A DNA stretch of 64,000 nt, from assembly GCA_947504185.1 (NCBI GenBank), contig CANNGJ010000017.1:1-64000 (forward strand), given 5' to 3'. The number at the start of each line of letters is the position of its first letter. The stretch's first letter is position 1. The stretch is from an uncultured Tenacibaculum sp. GTDB lineage: Bacteria > Bacteroidota > Bacteroidia > Flavobacteriales > Flavobacteriaceae. The position numbers and the translations under genes are program-made. Positions 35,444 to 45,000 of the stretch are shown here, piece by piece. Under the pieces are notes generated by a model. It did no database searches and was not told where the DNA came from. It worked only from the letters and a program-made list of their open reading frames with translations.

Positions 35444-38413
35444 ATGAAAACATTTAAATTGCTATTACTTAGCGTGTTATTTATTTCTGTTGTTAGTTGT
35501 AAAAAGAATACAACTTCAAGTAATGAAATAAAAACAGAAGAGCACACAAGTGCAAACGGTTTTAAATATGAAACTGTTACCAATGACCCAACAGGATTAC
35601 GTTTGTATACTTTAGACAATGGTTTAAAAGTATACTTAAGTAAGAATACTGACGAACCTAAAATTCAAACTTACATTGCAGTTCGTGCAGGTTCAAATTA
35701 TGACCCTAAAGAATCAACAGGATTAGCGCACTATTTAGAGCACATGGTTTTTAAAGGAACTCATAAAATTGGTACTGCAGATTGGGAAAAAGAAAAGGAA
35801 CATTTAAAGAAAATTTCTGATTTATATGAACAGCATAGAACAGAAGAGGATGCAGATAAAAAATTAGCATTGTATAAAGAAATTGATAAAGTTTCTTTAG
35901 AAGCATCTAATTATTCTGTTGCCAATGAGTATGATAAAATGACAGCTTCTTTAGGAGCTACTGGTACTAATGCGCATACTTGGTTTGAAGAAACAGTATA
36001 TAAGAATAAAATACCAGCTAATGAATTAAATAAATGGTTAGATTTAGAATCTGAGCGTTTTAGCACATTAGTTTTACGTTTGTTTCATACAGAATTAGAA
36101 GCTGTTTTTGAGGAATTCAATAGAGGTCAAGATAATGATTGGCGTAAGCGTTATGCAGCAATGTTAGACGGTTTATTTCCTAAGCACCCTTATGGACAGC
36201 AGTCTACTATTGGTACTGCAGAGCATTTAAAGAACCCTTCAATGATTGACATTAATAATTATTTTGACAAATATTATGTGCCAAATAATATGGCAGTAGT
36301 TTTAGTTGGAGATTTAGATTTTGATGCTACCATTAAAAAAGTAAATGAAACTTTCGGAAAGTTTGAAAAGAAAGAATTAGAGCATCCAGTATTACCTAAA
36401 GAAGACCCAATAGCTCAACCAATTATAAAAGAAGTATTCGGGCCAACTTCTGAGTCAATTTCTATTGCATTTAGATCAGGTGGAGTGAATACTGAAGAAG
36501 AAAAATTAGTTACTCTTTGTGATATGATTATGGCTAATGGTAATGCAGGTTTAATTGATTTAAATTTAAATCAAAAACAAGCAGTGCAAAGAGCAGGTTG
36601 TTCGCCAACTTTTTTAAATGATTATGGATATCATTCGTTTACAGGAAGCCCAAAATCAGGTCAAACTTTAGATGAAGTAAAAGCTTTATTATTAGAACAA
36701 ATCGAGAAATTAAAGAAAGGTGAGTTTGATGAATGGATGATTGAAGCTGTTGTTAACGACTTAAAATTAAGTCAAACACGTGAATATGAAAGTAATACTG
36801 CTTTAGCAGGTGCTTATTATAATGCTTTTATTCATCATGAAAACTGGGCAGATAAAGTAAAATTCTTAGATGATTTAAAGAAAATTACTAAACAAGAGTT
36901 GGTTGATTTTGCTAATAAGTTTTATAAAGACAACTATGTTGTAACTTATAAGCGTAAAGGTGAAGATAAGAATATTGTCAAAGTATCAAACCCAGGAATT
37001 ACTCCAGTTAAGTTAAATAGAGATAAAAGTTCAGAATTTATTACAGCTTTTAACAAAGTGAAATCTGAACCATTACAGCCTAAGTTTATTGATTATAAAA
37101 CTGCAATAAAGGAAACTAAAACAGATAATGGTATTAAAGTATCTTATGTTTTAAATGAAAATAATGATTTATTTGATATGAACATTATTTTTGACATGGG
37201 TAAAGACAACGATAAAAAACTAAGTCTTGCTGCTGGTTATCTTGAATATATTGGAACTGATAAATATTCAGCTGAAGAAATTAAAAAAGAATTTTACAAA
37301 TTAGGTATTGATTATTATGTTAATACTCAGGATGATAAAACTTATGTAGGTTTAAAAGGTTTAAAAGAAAACTTACCTAAAGGATTAGAGTTGTTAGAGC
37401 ATTTATGGGATAATGCTAAAGCAGATCAAGAAGCTTATGACAAATATGTAGAGAAAATTTACAAAGGACGTCAAGATGGTAAAACTCAAAAAGGAAATAT
37501 ACTTTGGGGTGGTTTAATGAATTATGGTCAATATGGTGAAAATTCTCGTTTAAGAGATATTATACAAGTTGATGAATTAAAAGCAATCAATCCAGAAGAG
37601 TTAGTTAATATCATTAAAGGAATGAAGAACTATAAGCAAAGAGTTTTTTATTACGGTAAAGATGTTGATGCAGCAGTGGCAGCTTTAAATAAATCTCACA
37701 AGATTTATGGTGATTTAAAAGAATATCCAGTCGCTAAGGAGTATGTGAAAACAGAAACTGGTGGAAATGTATTTTTCACAGACTATGATATGGTGCAAAC
37801 AGAAATGTTATTTTTAGCTAAAGGAGAGCCTTTCAAGCCAGAAAATATGGCAGCTTCAACATTGTTTAATACTTATTTCGGTAGAGGATTATCTTCTATT
37901 GTTTTTCAAGAAATTAGAGAATCTAAATCATTAGCTTATTCTGCACATTCAGGTTATATTAACGCTAATAAAAAAGATGACACAAATTTTGTTTATGCTT
38001 ATATTGGTACTCAAGCTAATAAATTAGAACAGGCTGTAGATGCTATGATGGATTTAATGAATAATATGCCAGAAGCAGAAAAGCAATTTAATGCAGCAAA
38101 AAATGCAACATTAAAAAAATTAGCAGCTCAAAGAATTACAAAATCTAATGTTTTTTGGTCATATGAAAGATTAAAGAAATTAGGTATTGATAATGATAAT
38201 AGAGAGATTATGTACAATACTATTAAGAATATGACTATGGAAGATCTAAAGGCATTTTTCGATAAAAATGTAAAAGGTGAGTCATATAACGTAATGGTTA
38301 TTGGTAATAAGAAAGATTTAAATGTAAAGTCTTTACAAAAGTTAGGTAAGATTAAAGAGCTAGATGTAGATTACTTATTTAACTATGTTGATAAAAAGAA
38401 GATTAAATCATAA
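35444..38413 (+). CDS. M16-family zinc metallopeptidase lipoprotein
   Basis: A 989-residue pitrilysin/insulinase-family peptidase. The N-terminus is a lipoprotein signal (lipobox VVSC, Cys19), so the enzyme is tethered in the envelope. The inverted zinc motif HYLEH gives His96, Glu99 and His100, with the distal Glu in ELEAVFEEFNRG about 75 residues later. Two M16 halves are present: the active N-terminal one and a C-terminal half (about 560-960) lacking the motif but with the usual RESKSLAYS block. It probably degrades peptides in the periplasm or at the surface. Confidence 0.92.
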   Translation: MKTFKLLLLSVLFISVVSCKKNTTSSNEIKTEEHTSANGFKYETVTNDPTGLRLYTLDNGLKVYLSKNTDEPKIQTYIAVRAGSNYDPKESTGLAHYLEHMVFKGTHKIGTADWEKEKEHLKKISDLYEQHRTEEDADKKLALYKEIDKVSLEASNYSVANEYDKMTASLGATGTNAHTWFEETVYKNKIPANELNKWLDLESERFSTLVLRLFHTELEAVFEEFNRGQDNDWRKRYAAMLDGLFPKHPYGQQSTIGTAEHLKNPSMIDINNYFDKYYVPNNMAVVLVGDLDFDATIKKVNETFGKFEKKELEHPVLPKEDPIAQPIIKEVFGPTSESISIAFRSGGVNTEEEKLVTLCDMIMANGNAGLIDLNLNQKQAVQRAGCSPTFLNDYGYHSFTGSPKSGQTLDEVKALLLEQIEKLKKGEFDEWMIEAVVNDLKLSQTREYESNTALAGAYYNAFIHHENWADKVKFLDDLKKITKQELVDFANKFYKDNYVVTYKRKGEDKNIVKVSNPGITPVKLNRDKSSEFITAFNKVKSEPLQPKFIDYKTAIKETKTDNGIKVSYVLNENNDLFDMNIIFDMGKDNDKKLSLAAGYLEYIGTDKYSAEEIKKEFYKLGIDYYVNTQDDKTYVGLKGLKENLPKGLELLEHLWDNAKADQEAYDKYVEKIYKGRQDGKTQKGNILWGGLMNYGQYGENSRLRDIIQVDELKAINPEELVNIIKGMKNYKQRVFYYGKDVDAAVAALNKSHKIYGDLKEYPVAKEYVKTETGGNVFFTDYDMVQTEMLFLAKGEPFKPENMAASTLFNTYFGRGLSSIVFQEIRESKSLAYSAHSGYINANKKDDTNFVYAYIGTQANKLEQAVDAMMDLMNNMPEAEKQFNAAKNATLKKLAAQRITKSNVFWSYERLKKLGIDNDNREIMYNTIKNMTMEDLKAFFDKNVKGESYNVMVIGNKKDLNVKSLQKLGKIKELDVDYLFNYVDKKKIKS

Positions 38414-38437
38414 TTTGATTTAATAAGATATCATATT

Positions 38438-38478
38438 AAAATCCCGCTAAAGATTAATTTTTAGCGGGATTTTCTTTT
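38438..38478 (+). terminator. terminator after the M16 peptidase
   Basis: AAAATCCCGCTAAA (38438-38451) pairs with TTTAGCGGGATTTT (38460-38473), then a T-rich tail: an intrinsic terminator. Confidence 0.88.
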
Positions 38479-38572
38479 TATATTTGGCATTATAAAATTA
38501 ACCTTTAACAAAACAGCTAGAAGTAATAAATTTTTATTTCTATGCAAGAGTTAAGAATTAAGTACAATTGGG

Positions 38573-38593
38573 CTATCGCCCAGCGATTAAAAC
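38573..38593 (+). repeat. copy 2 of a 21-nt hairpin motif
   Basis: CTATCGCCCAGCGATTAAAAC, 19/21 identical to 18112-18132, contains a perfect ATCGC-CCA-GCGAT stem-loop and lies 10 nt upstream of the fabG start, so it is in the 5' leader. Confidence 0.35.
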
Positions 38594-38602
38594 AACTAAT
38601 AA

Positions 38603-39349
38603 ATGAAACTTTTAGAAAATAAAACAGCAATTATTACTGGAGCCACTCGTGGAATTGGTAGAGGAATTGCTTTAGAGTTTGCAAATCAAGGATGTAATGT
38701 TGCATTTACTTTCAGTTCATCTGTAGATGCTGCAACTGCTTTAGAAAATGAATTAAAAGATTTAGGAGTAAAAGCAAAAGGATATCAATCTAACGCAGCA
38801 GATTTTGATGCGGCTCAAGATTTGGCAAAAAATGTTTTAACAGAATTCGGTACAATCGATGTATTGGTAAACAATGCAGGTATTACTAAAGATAATTTAT
38901 TAATGCGTATTTCTGAAGATGATTTTGATAAAGTAATTGAAGTAAATTTAAAATCAGTATTTAATTTAACCAAAGCTGTAATTCGCCCGATGATGAAACA
39001 AAGAGCAGGATCTATAATAAATATGAGCTCTGTAGTTGGATTAAAAGGAAATGCTGGTCAAGCAAATTACGCAGCATCAAAAGCTGGTATTTTAGGATTC
39101 TCAAAATCGGTAGCTTTAGAATTAGGTTCACGTAATATTCGTAGTAACGTAGTTGCTCCAGGATTTATTGAAACTGAAATGACAGCTAAATTAGATGAAA
39201 AAGTTGTTGAAGGATGGAGAAACGAAATTCCTTTAAAAAGAGGAGGTACTCCTAAAGACATTGCAAATGCATGCGTATTTTTAGCATCTGATATGAGTGC
39301 TTATGTAACTGGGCAAACTTTATCTGTAGATGGAGGAATGCTAACATAG
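38603..39349 (+). CDS. fabG: 3-oxoacyl-ACP reductase FabG
   Basis: A 248-residue short-chain dehydrogenase reducing 3-oxoacyl-ACP with NADPH in fatty acid elongation. The cofactor motif is TGATRGIGRG (12-21), NNAG is at 90-93, and the catalytic Ser-Tyr-Lys is in MSSVVG, Tyr156 and Lys160. The full length and the C-terminal VTGQTLSVDGGM match FabG rather than a generic SDR. It is a single-gene unit with a small hairpin in the leader and a strong terminator. Confidence 0.94.
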   Translation: MKLLENKTAIITGATRGIGRGIALEFANQGCNVAFTFSSSVDAATALENELKDLGVKAKGYQSNAADFDAAQDLAKNVLTEFGTIDVLVNNAGITKDNLLMRISEDDFDKVIEVNLKSVFNLTKAVIRPMMKQRAGSIINMSSVVGLKGNAGQANYAASKAGILGFSKSVALELGSRNIRSNVVAPGFIETEMTAKLDEKVVEGWRNEIPLKRGGTPKDIANACVFLASDMSAYVTGQTLSVDGGMLT

Positions 39350-39372
39350 TATTTTAAAAATAAAAATTATAT

Positions 39373-39409
39373 AAAAAAGTCTGTATCAAAATTTGATACA
39401 GACTTTTTT
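39373..39409. terminator. bidirectional terminator after fabG
   Basis: AAAAAAGTCTGTATCAAA (39373-39390) pairs with TTTGATACAGACTTTTTT (39392-39409); A- and T-tracts on both sides allow termination either way. Confidence 0.9.
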
Positions 39410-39620
39410 CACTTAAGGGGTTTTGTGCTTGTTAAGGGCAAGCATGAGGGGTTTGTCTGGGGGACAATTGAAACTAAACTAACTTTGGGGAAAGTTGGGG
39501 AAAAGTTTAGTTTTTTTAATAATTTATAATATTCAAAATAAATTGCTGGGGAAAGCAAAAACTTAAGGGGTTTTTAAATTTTATAAATTATTAAGGAACG
39601 GGGATTCTAGGGAATCATTA
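39410..39620 (+). other. G-run hairpin array, possible small RNA
   Basis: This gene-free stretch has about ten GGG or GGGG runs on the plus strand, odd in such A+T-rich DNA. Several hairpins expose them: GCTTG/CAAGC (39427-39443, loop TTAAGGG), a long stem 39471-39513 with inner AACTTT-GGGG-AAAGTT and a T-tract after it, TTGCT/AGCAA (39543-39558, loop GGGGAA) and GATTC/GAATC (39603-39616). The word ACTTAAGGGGTTTT occurs at both ends. It may be a structured RNA or the 3' region of the regulator transcript read on the opposite strand. No family is recognised. Confidence 0.4.
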
Positions 39621-40043
39621 TTATCTTTTATTATAATCTTGAAAGGTTCCATCTTCATAAAGAACCACAATATTTTTAATTTCTTTAAAATGAGCCGATT
39701 CTTCCTTTTTTTTAGGTGTTTCTGAGAATCGCGTATTTGATTTTTTCTCGGGTATTTGCTCAAATGCGTCATTTTCAGAAAACAATGAAGGCTTGTCTTT
39801 TTTTATAGAATCTTCATTTATTTGAGGCAGGGCACTTTTAGGAAAACTTCCTTTACCATACACTAACCAATTCAATTCAATTTCATCAAAAGCTTTCTCT
39901 ACTTTAATTATAAAATCTAAACTCGGTTTATTTCTTCCTGAGAGTAGGTGAGAAATACTTGACCTTGGCACATCAATTATATCAGCGAAACTCGAAGCAG
40001 ATAAATTGTAATAATCTAATATTGTTTTTAAACGTTCAATCAT
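39621..40043 (-). CDS. XRE-family transcriptional regulator
   Basis: A 140-residue DNA-binding protein. The helix-turn-helix is at about 14-38 (SASSFADIIDVPRSSISHLL, then SGRNKPSLDFIIK). A disordered, charged linker follows and a conserved C-terminal tail NIVVLYEDGTFQDY. This two-part layout is common in Flavobacteriia, but the targets are unknown. The 5' region is packed with GTAAAC/GTTTAC words, probable binding sites for it or another regulator. The cytochrome P450 gene lies upstream on the same strand. Confidence 0.85.
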   Translation of the reverse strand: MIERLKTILDYYNLSASSFADIIDVPRSSISHLLSGRNKPSLDFIIKVEKAFDEIELNWLVYGKGSFPKSALPQINEDSIKKDKPSLFSENDAFEQIPEKKSNTRFSETPKKKEESAHFKEIKNIVVLYEDGTFQDYNKR

Positions 40044-40451
40044 TTGCTGTTTATATATGTAAACAAATAATTACTGTTTACGATTGTAAATATATATATG
40101 TCTATAATTGTAAACAAATAAAATTACAATTATTTTCAAAAAAAGTAAAATAACACAAATTAGAGCTAGAAGTAATGGTATTTAAAGACTTAATAAACAG
40201 GTACTTAAGTTAATTTAATAGAAAAAACTTATTTTGTTAGGTTGGATTAAGAAATTAGTGTTTTTTACAAATGTAATTGAATTTTTAAGTAATAAATAGT
40301 GTTTACATTTGTGTTTTTAGATAATTTAGTAGCATAAACAACTCTTTATAAACTTAAAGATTAATTATAAGGATATTATTAGCTTTTTTTATGTAAACTA
40401 AATGTTTTATACGACTAAAATCAATGTGTAATTACAATTTAATGTATAATG
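40044..40451. promoter_or_regulatory. 408-nt regulatory region with GTAAAC/GTTTAC words
   Basis: No gene is seen between the XRE start and the P450 stop. The region holds GTAAAC at 40059, 40110 and 40393 and GTTTAC at 40076 and 40301; two are within a repeated 13-mer TGTAAACAAATAA (40058-40070 and 40109-40121). A palindrome GTTTAC-TTTT-GTAAAC (40455-40470) adjoins it inside the P450 3' end. Oppositely oriented -7 boxes are present: CAAATGTA (40268-40275, minus) and TACATTTG (40304-40311, plus). It probably contains the XRE promoter and operators and perhaps a plus-strand transcript. Confidence 0.5.
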
Positions 40452-41870
40452 TTAGTTTACTTTTGTAAACTTAACTAGTAAATTTTCAGGAAATACGGTA
40501 AAAGCAAAATTTTCTTCAACCTTAGAAGGATTTACAGAAAGATTTAAATCAAACTGTTTACATATACTAGAAATTACAGTTGTCATTTCAATCATAGATA
40601 AATACATTCCAGGACAAAGTCTAGAACCTCCACCAAAAGCTTTGACAACTTTTGGATTGTGGTTTTTATATGGGCATTCTGAAGTTATCCAACGATTAGG
40701 ATTAAATTCTTTAGCATTAGAGAAATTATTATTTTGCATTGATGCGTGACTATTCTGTAAAATGATTCTAGTATCTTTAGGTATAGACAAATTGTTTATT
40801 ACAGTATCTTGATTAGCTTGAAAAAATAATATTGGAGTAGTAGGTTTAAGTCTAATAGCTTCTTGAATTACAGCATTAGTATATTTTAAATTAACAAACT
40901 GATTATGTTCGTCAGGTACATTACCAGTATAACTATTAATAGACTCTTTTCTAATTTTATCAACTATTTCTGGATGTTGTGCTAAGTAGTAAAGAGTCCA
41001 AGATAAAGTATTTGAAGTAGTGTCTTCACCCGCTAAAAGCATTGCGATAACATTTCCGTATAATGTTTTTTCATCAAACACAGTATCCTCTTTCTCGCTC
41101 TCAACTAATAAAGCTTCTAAGAAGTTTGAGGGATTTTCTTTTAACTGCGGGTTTTCAATTAAACGTTGCTTAGCTTCTTTAATGAATTGATAAATAATAC
41201 ATTCAATAAATTTAAGAGATTCTTTTAATTTTTTATCTTTTTTATTTGGTAAAATACGCCACATCGGTATCGGAGCGGTTATCCTTTCATTAATCATTGG
41301 GAAAATTAATTCTAAATGATTTTGAAAGCTATCTTGTTTATTGTGTATTGTATTTAATTTATAGCCAAAAGCTATTTCAGTAGTAACGTCTATAGTAAAA
41401 GCAATAAAGTCATTAATTATTTCAATATAATCTTTATTTTCATTACTATAACTGTTAATTTTTGAAATTAAATTTGAAGTTTTTTCTTTAATAATAGGGT
41501 AGTAGCCTTTAACTTTTCTAACATTTAAAGCTTCAGCAACGGGTTTACGTTGTTTTTTCCAATGCTCACCTTCGGCATTAAAAACAGTATGAAATCCAAT
41601 TTCTATAAAAACCTCATTGATTTTAGAAAGTCGTCTGAATTTTTCAGGGCGCTGTTTCAAAATATTGTTGTTAATATCAGGACTTGCTGAAACCAAAGCT
41701 TTTATAGGGCCTAGTTTTATAGTATAAAGTTCTCCATACTCTTTAACCCATTCTTCAAGAATACGATGTTTATTCTTCTTTTTAAAGTCATTTAAATTTC
41801 CTGAAAGAAAATTTCCTTTAGGAGTTTTTAAATCTTTTAATGAAATTAGAGTAGTATCGGGTGTATTCAT
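40452..41870 (-). CDS. cytochrome P450
   Basis: A 472-residue heme monooxygenase. The I-helix oxygen-activation motif LLAGEDTTSNTLSW is near 277-290, the K-helix ExxR is in QEAIRLKP near 336, and the heme-ligand loop AFGGGSRLCPG has Cys419. It has no N-terminal membrane anchor and no fused reductase, so separate electron donors are needed; none is in this window. The length is like CYP102-type heme domains. The substrate is unknown. GTTTAC palindromes flank both ends of the gene. Confidence 0.92.
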   Translation of the reverse strand: MNTPDTTLISLKDLKTPKGNFLSGNLNDFKKKNKHRILEEWVKEYGELYTIKLGPIKALVSASPDINNNILKQRPEKFRRLSKINEVFIEIGFHTVFNAEGEHWKKQRKPVAEALNVRKVKGYYPIIKEKTSNLISKINSYSNENKDYIEIINDFIAFTIDVTTEIAFGYKLNTIHNKQDSFQNHLELIFPMINERITAPIPMWRILPNKKDKKLKESLKFIECIIYQFIKEAKQRLIENPQLKENPSNFLEALLVESEKEDTVFDEKTLYGNVIAMLLAGEDTTSNTLSWTLYYLAQHPEIVDKIRKESINSYTGNVPDEHNQFVNLKYTNAVIQEAIRLKPTTPILFFQANQDTVINNLSIPKDTRIILQNSHASMQNNNFSNAKEFNPNRWITSECPYKNHNPKVVKAFGGGSRLCPGMYLSMIEMTTVISSICKQFDLNLSVNPSKVEENFAFTVFPENLLVKFTKVN

Positions 41871-41897
41871 ATTCTATATAATAAGGTTACAATATAA

Positions 41898-41909
41898 TGT
41901 AAAGTTTAC
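41898..41909. promoter_or_regulatory. TGTAAAGTTTAC site upstream of the P450 gene
   Basis: A near-palindrome (GTAAA-G-TTTAC) 28 nt upstream of the P450 ATG carries the same GTTTAC word that clusters downstream of the gene. It is a candidate operator. Confidence 0.4.
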
Positions 41910-41925
41910 GACACTTATTTAGATA

Positions 41926-41961
41926 AAGAAAAAAAAGAAAGGACACATTAAAAATGTGTCC
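41926..41961 (-). terminator. terminator downstream of purL
   Basis: GGACACATT (41941-41949) pairs with AATGTGTCC (41953-41961) around AAA; the A-rich run at 41926-41940 is a T-tract on the minus strand. It lies about 110 nt after the purL stop and before the P450 promoter region. Confidence 0.75.
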
Positions 41962-42048
41962 TTCTAACTTTAGTATTTTTAATATAGCCCTTCAATTCTA
42001 TACTAAGAATAGTTATTATACTAAATTACAATATATTCATATACTAGA

Positions 42049-42066
42049 GTGTAACAAATGTTACAC
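42049..42066. other. perfect 7-bp inverted repeat after purL
   Basis: GTGTAAC-AAAT-GTTACAC lies 8 nt after the purL stop. It has no T-tract, so it could be a protein-binding palindrome or an mRNA 3'-end stem. Confidence 0.45.
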
Positions 42067-42073
42067 TTAGCAT

Positions 42074-45000
42074 TTATTTAACATTTTCTATCCATTTACG
42101 AGCATTTACAAAAGCTTCTAACCAAGGAGAAACCTCGTCTTGTCTATCTTGAGGGTAGTTAGCCCAGTTCCATTGGAAGGTAGAACGCTCAATATGAGGC
42201 ATCGTTACTAAATGACGACCAGTTTTGTCACATAACATTGCTGTATTATAATCAGAACCATTAGGGTTATTAGGATATCCTTCATACCCATATTTAGCAA
42301 CTATATCATAATTTTTTTCAGCTTCTGGTAAATTAAATTTTCCTTCTCCATGAGAAATCCAAACTCCAAGCTCAGTTCCAGCTAAAGATGATAACATAAC
42401 TGAATTGTTTTCTTGTATTTTAACAGAAGTAAATGAACTTTCGTGTTTTTTAGAGTCGTTATGAACTAATTTACCATGTACTTTATGATCAGGATTGATT
42501 AAATCTAATTCCATCCATAATTGAGCACCGTTACAAATACCAACAGATAATGTATCTTCTCTATTAAAGAAATTCTTTAAAGTTGCGTTTGCTTTTTCGT
42601 TGTATAAAAATGCACCAGCCCATCCTTTAGCAGAACCTAAAACATCTGAATTAGAAAATCCACCAACAGCTCCAATAAATTGAATATCTTCTAAAGTCTC
42701 ACGGCCAAATATTAAATCTGTCATATGAACATCTTTTACATCAAAACCAGCTAAATACATAGCATTTGCCATTTCTCTCTCAGAGTTAGATCCTTTTTCA
42801 CGAATAATGGCTGCTTTAGGTCTTTTACCAACGTTACCTACAACATCACTTAGCTTTCCAGTAAAGTTAGTAGGAAAGGTATATTTTAAAGGTTGAACTT
42901 TATAGTTATCGAATCTATCTTTAGCTAAACCGTTTGCTGTTTGTTTATTATCTAATAAGTAAGATGTTTTATACCAAGTGTCTCTTAATTCTGAAATAGA
43001 TAAAACAAAAACATCTGATCCATTTTTAATATTTAATCGGTCAGATTCTGTAACAGTACCAATTTTAAAGAATTCAATATTGTTTTCTTCAAATACTGTT
43101 TCTAAAGTATCATCTTTAGCTTGGAATACAATTCCTGAATTTTCTGCAAACAATAATTTGATACTATCAGTTTCATTGATTTGAGATAAATCGATATCAG
43201 CTCCTACATTTACATTAGCAAAACATAATTCTAATAAAGTTGTAATCAGTCCTCCCGAAGCTACATCATGACCTGCTACAATCTTGCCTTCTATAATTAA
43301 ATTTTGAATTAGATTGAAAGCAGATTTAAAGAAGTCGTTATTGGTAATAGTAGGAGTAGTGTTTCCAATTTTATTTACAACTTGTGCAAAAGAACTTCCT
43401 CCTAACTTAAACTCATCTTGCGATAAATTGATATAGTAAATGCTTCCTTTATTTGGTTTTAAAACAGGTTCTATTACTTTAGTTATATCATTACAGTTAG
43501 CTGCTGCTGAGATTACTACGGTACCTGGAGAAATCACTTCTTCATTAGGGTACTTTTGCTTCATTGATAAAGAATCTTTCCCAGTAGGAACATTAATACC
43601 TAGATCAATAGAAAAATCAGAAATTGCTTTAACAGCTTTATATAAACGAGCGTCTTCTCCTTCGTTTTTACAAGGCCACATCCAGTTTGCTGATAAAGAA
43701 ACTGATTGTAAACCATCTTTTAAAGGAGCCCAAACAATATTTGTTAAAGCTTCTGCAATAGAGTTTTTACTTCCTGCTTCAGGATTTATTAAACCAGAAA
43801 TAGGAGAGTGTCCAATAGAAGTAGCAACACCTTCTTTACTTTTATAATCTAAAGCCATAACCCCAACATTGTTCAGTGGAATTTGTAATGGACCAACACA
43901 TTGTTGTTTTGCTACTTTACCACCAACGCATCGGTCTACTTTATTGGTTAACCAATCTTTACAAGCAACAGCCTCTAGCTGTAAAACTTGTTCTAAATAG
44001 TTTGAGAAATTTTCTTTTGAATAATTTACTTCTTCATAATTACGAACAATTGTTTTATCATTCATAATTGTTTTTGGTGAACTACCAAACATATCTTCTA
44101 AAGCTAAATCCATTGGTTTGTTTCCGTTAGATTCAGATTCAAAAGTAAACCGATGATCACCTGTTACATTACCAACTGTATACATTGGTGAACGTTCACG
44201 CTCAGCAATTTTATTTAATGTTTCAATATGTTTTTCAGCAATAACTAATCCCATACGTTCTTGAGATTCGTTTCCTATGATTTCTTTGTTAGAAAGGGTA
44301 GGGTCTCCAACAGGTAACTTGTCTAAATCGATCTTACCTCCAGTATCTTCTACTAATTCAGATAAACAATTTAAATGTCCACCTGCACCATGATCGTGAA
44401 TAGAAACAATAAAGTTTTCTTCACTTTCAACCATACCACGTACAGCATTTGCTGCTCTTTTTTGCATTTCTGGATTAGAACGTTGAACAGCATTTAGTTC
44501 GATTCCTGAAGCGAACTCACCTGTGTCAGCGGAAGATACTGCTGCTCCTCCCATACCAATACGGTAATTCTCACCTCCAAGAATTACAATTTTATCCCCT
44601 TCTTTAGGGGTATCTTTTAAAGCTTGTTCGTTTTTACCATAGCCAATACCACCAGCTTGCATAATTACTTTATCAAAACCTAATTTTCTAGCCTCTTCTT
44701 CGTGCTCAAAAGTTAATACAGAACCACAAATTAAAGGTTGTCCAAATTTATTACCAAAATCAGAAGCTCCATTAGAAGCTTTAATTAAGATATCCATTGG
44801 AGTTTGGTATAACCATTTACGTTCATCCATTCCTTGTTCCCAAGGACGATTTTCTTCTAATCGAGAATATGAAGTCATATAAACAGCGGTTCCAGCTAAT
44901 GGCAAAGAACCTTTTCCTCCAGCTAGTCTATCTCTAATTTCTCCTCCAGATCCTGTTGCAGCTCCATTGAAAGGCTCTACTGTAGTAGGAAAATTATGGG

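Noticed and set aside
39581-40153. Two small reading frames (39581-39772 minus, 39959-40153 plus) around the XRE gene
   Set aside because: Both overlap the XRE coding region in other frames and have low-complexity, Lys/Ile/Tyr-rich sequence without motifs.
43440-43847. A 135-codon plus-strand reading frame inside purL
   Set aside because: It is antisense to the well-conserved PurL core, has no promoter box or known motif, and arises from the codon bias of the opposite strand.
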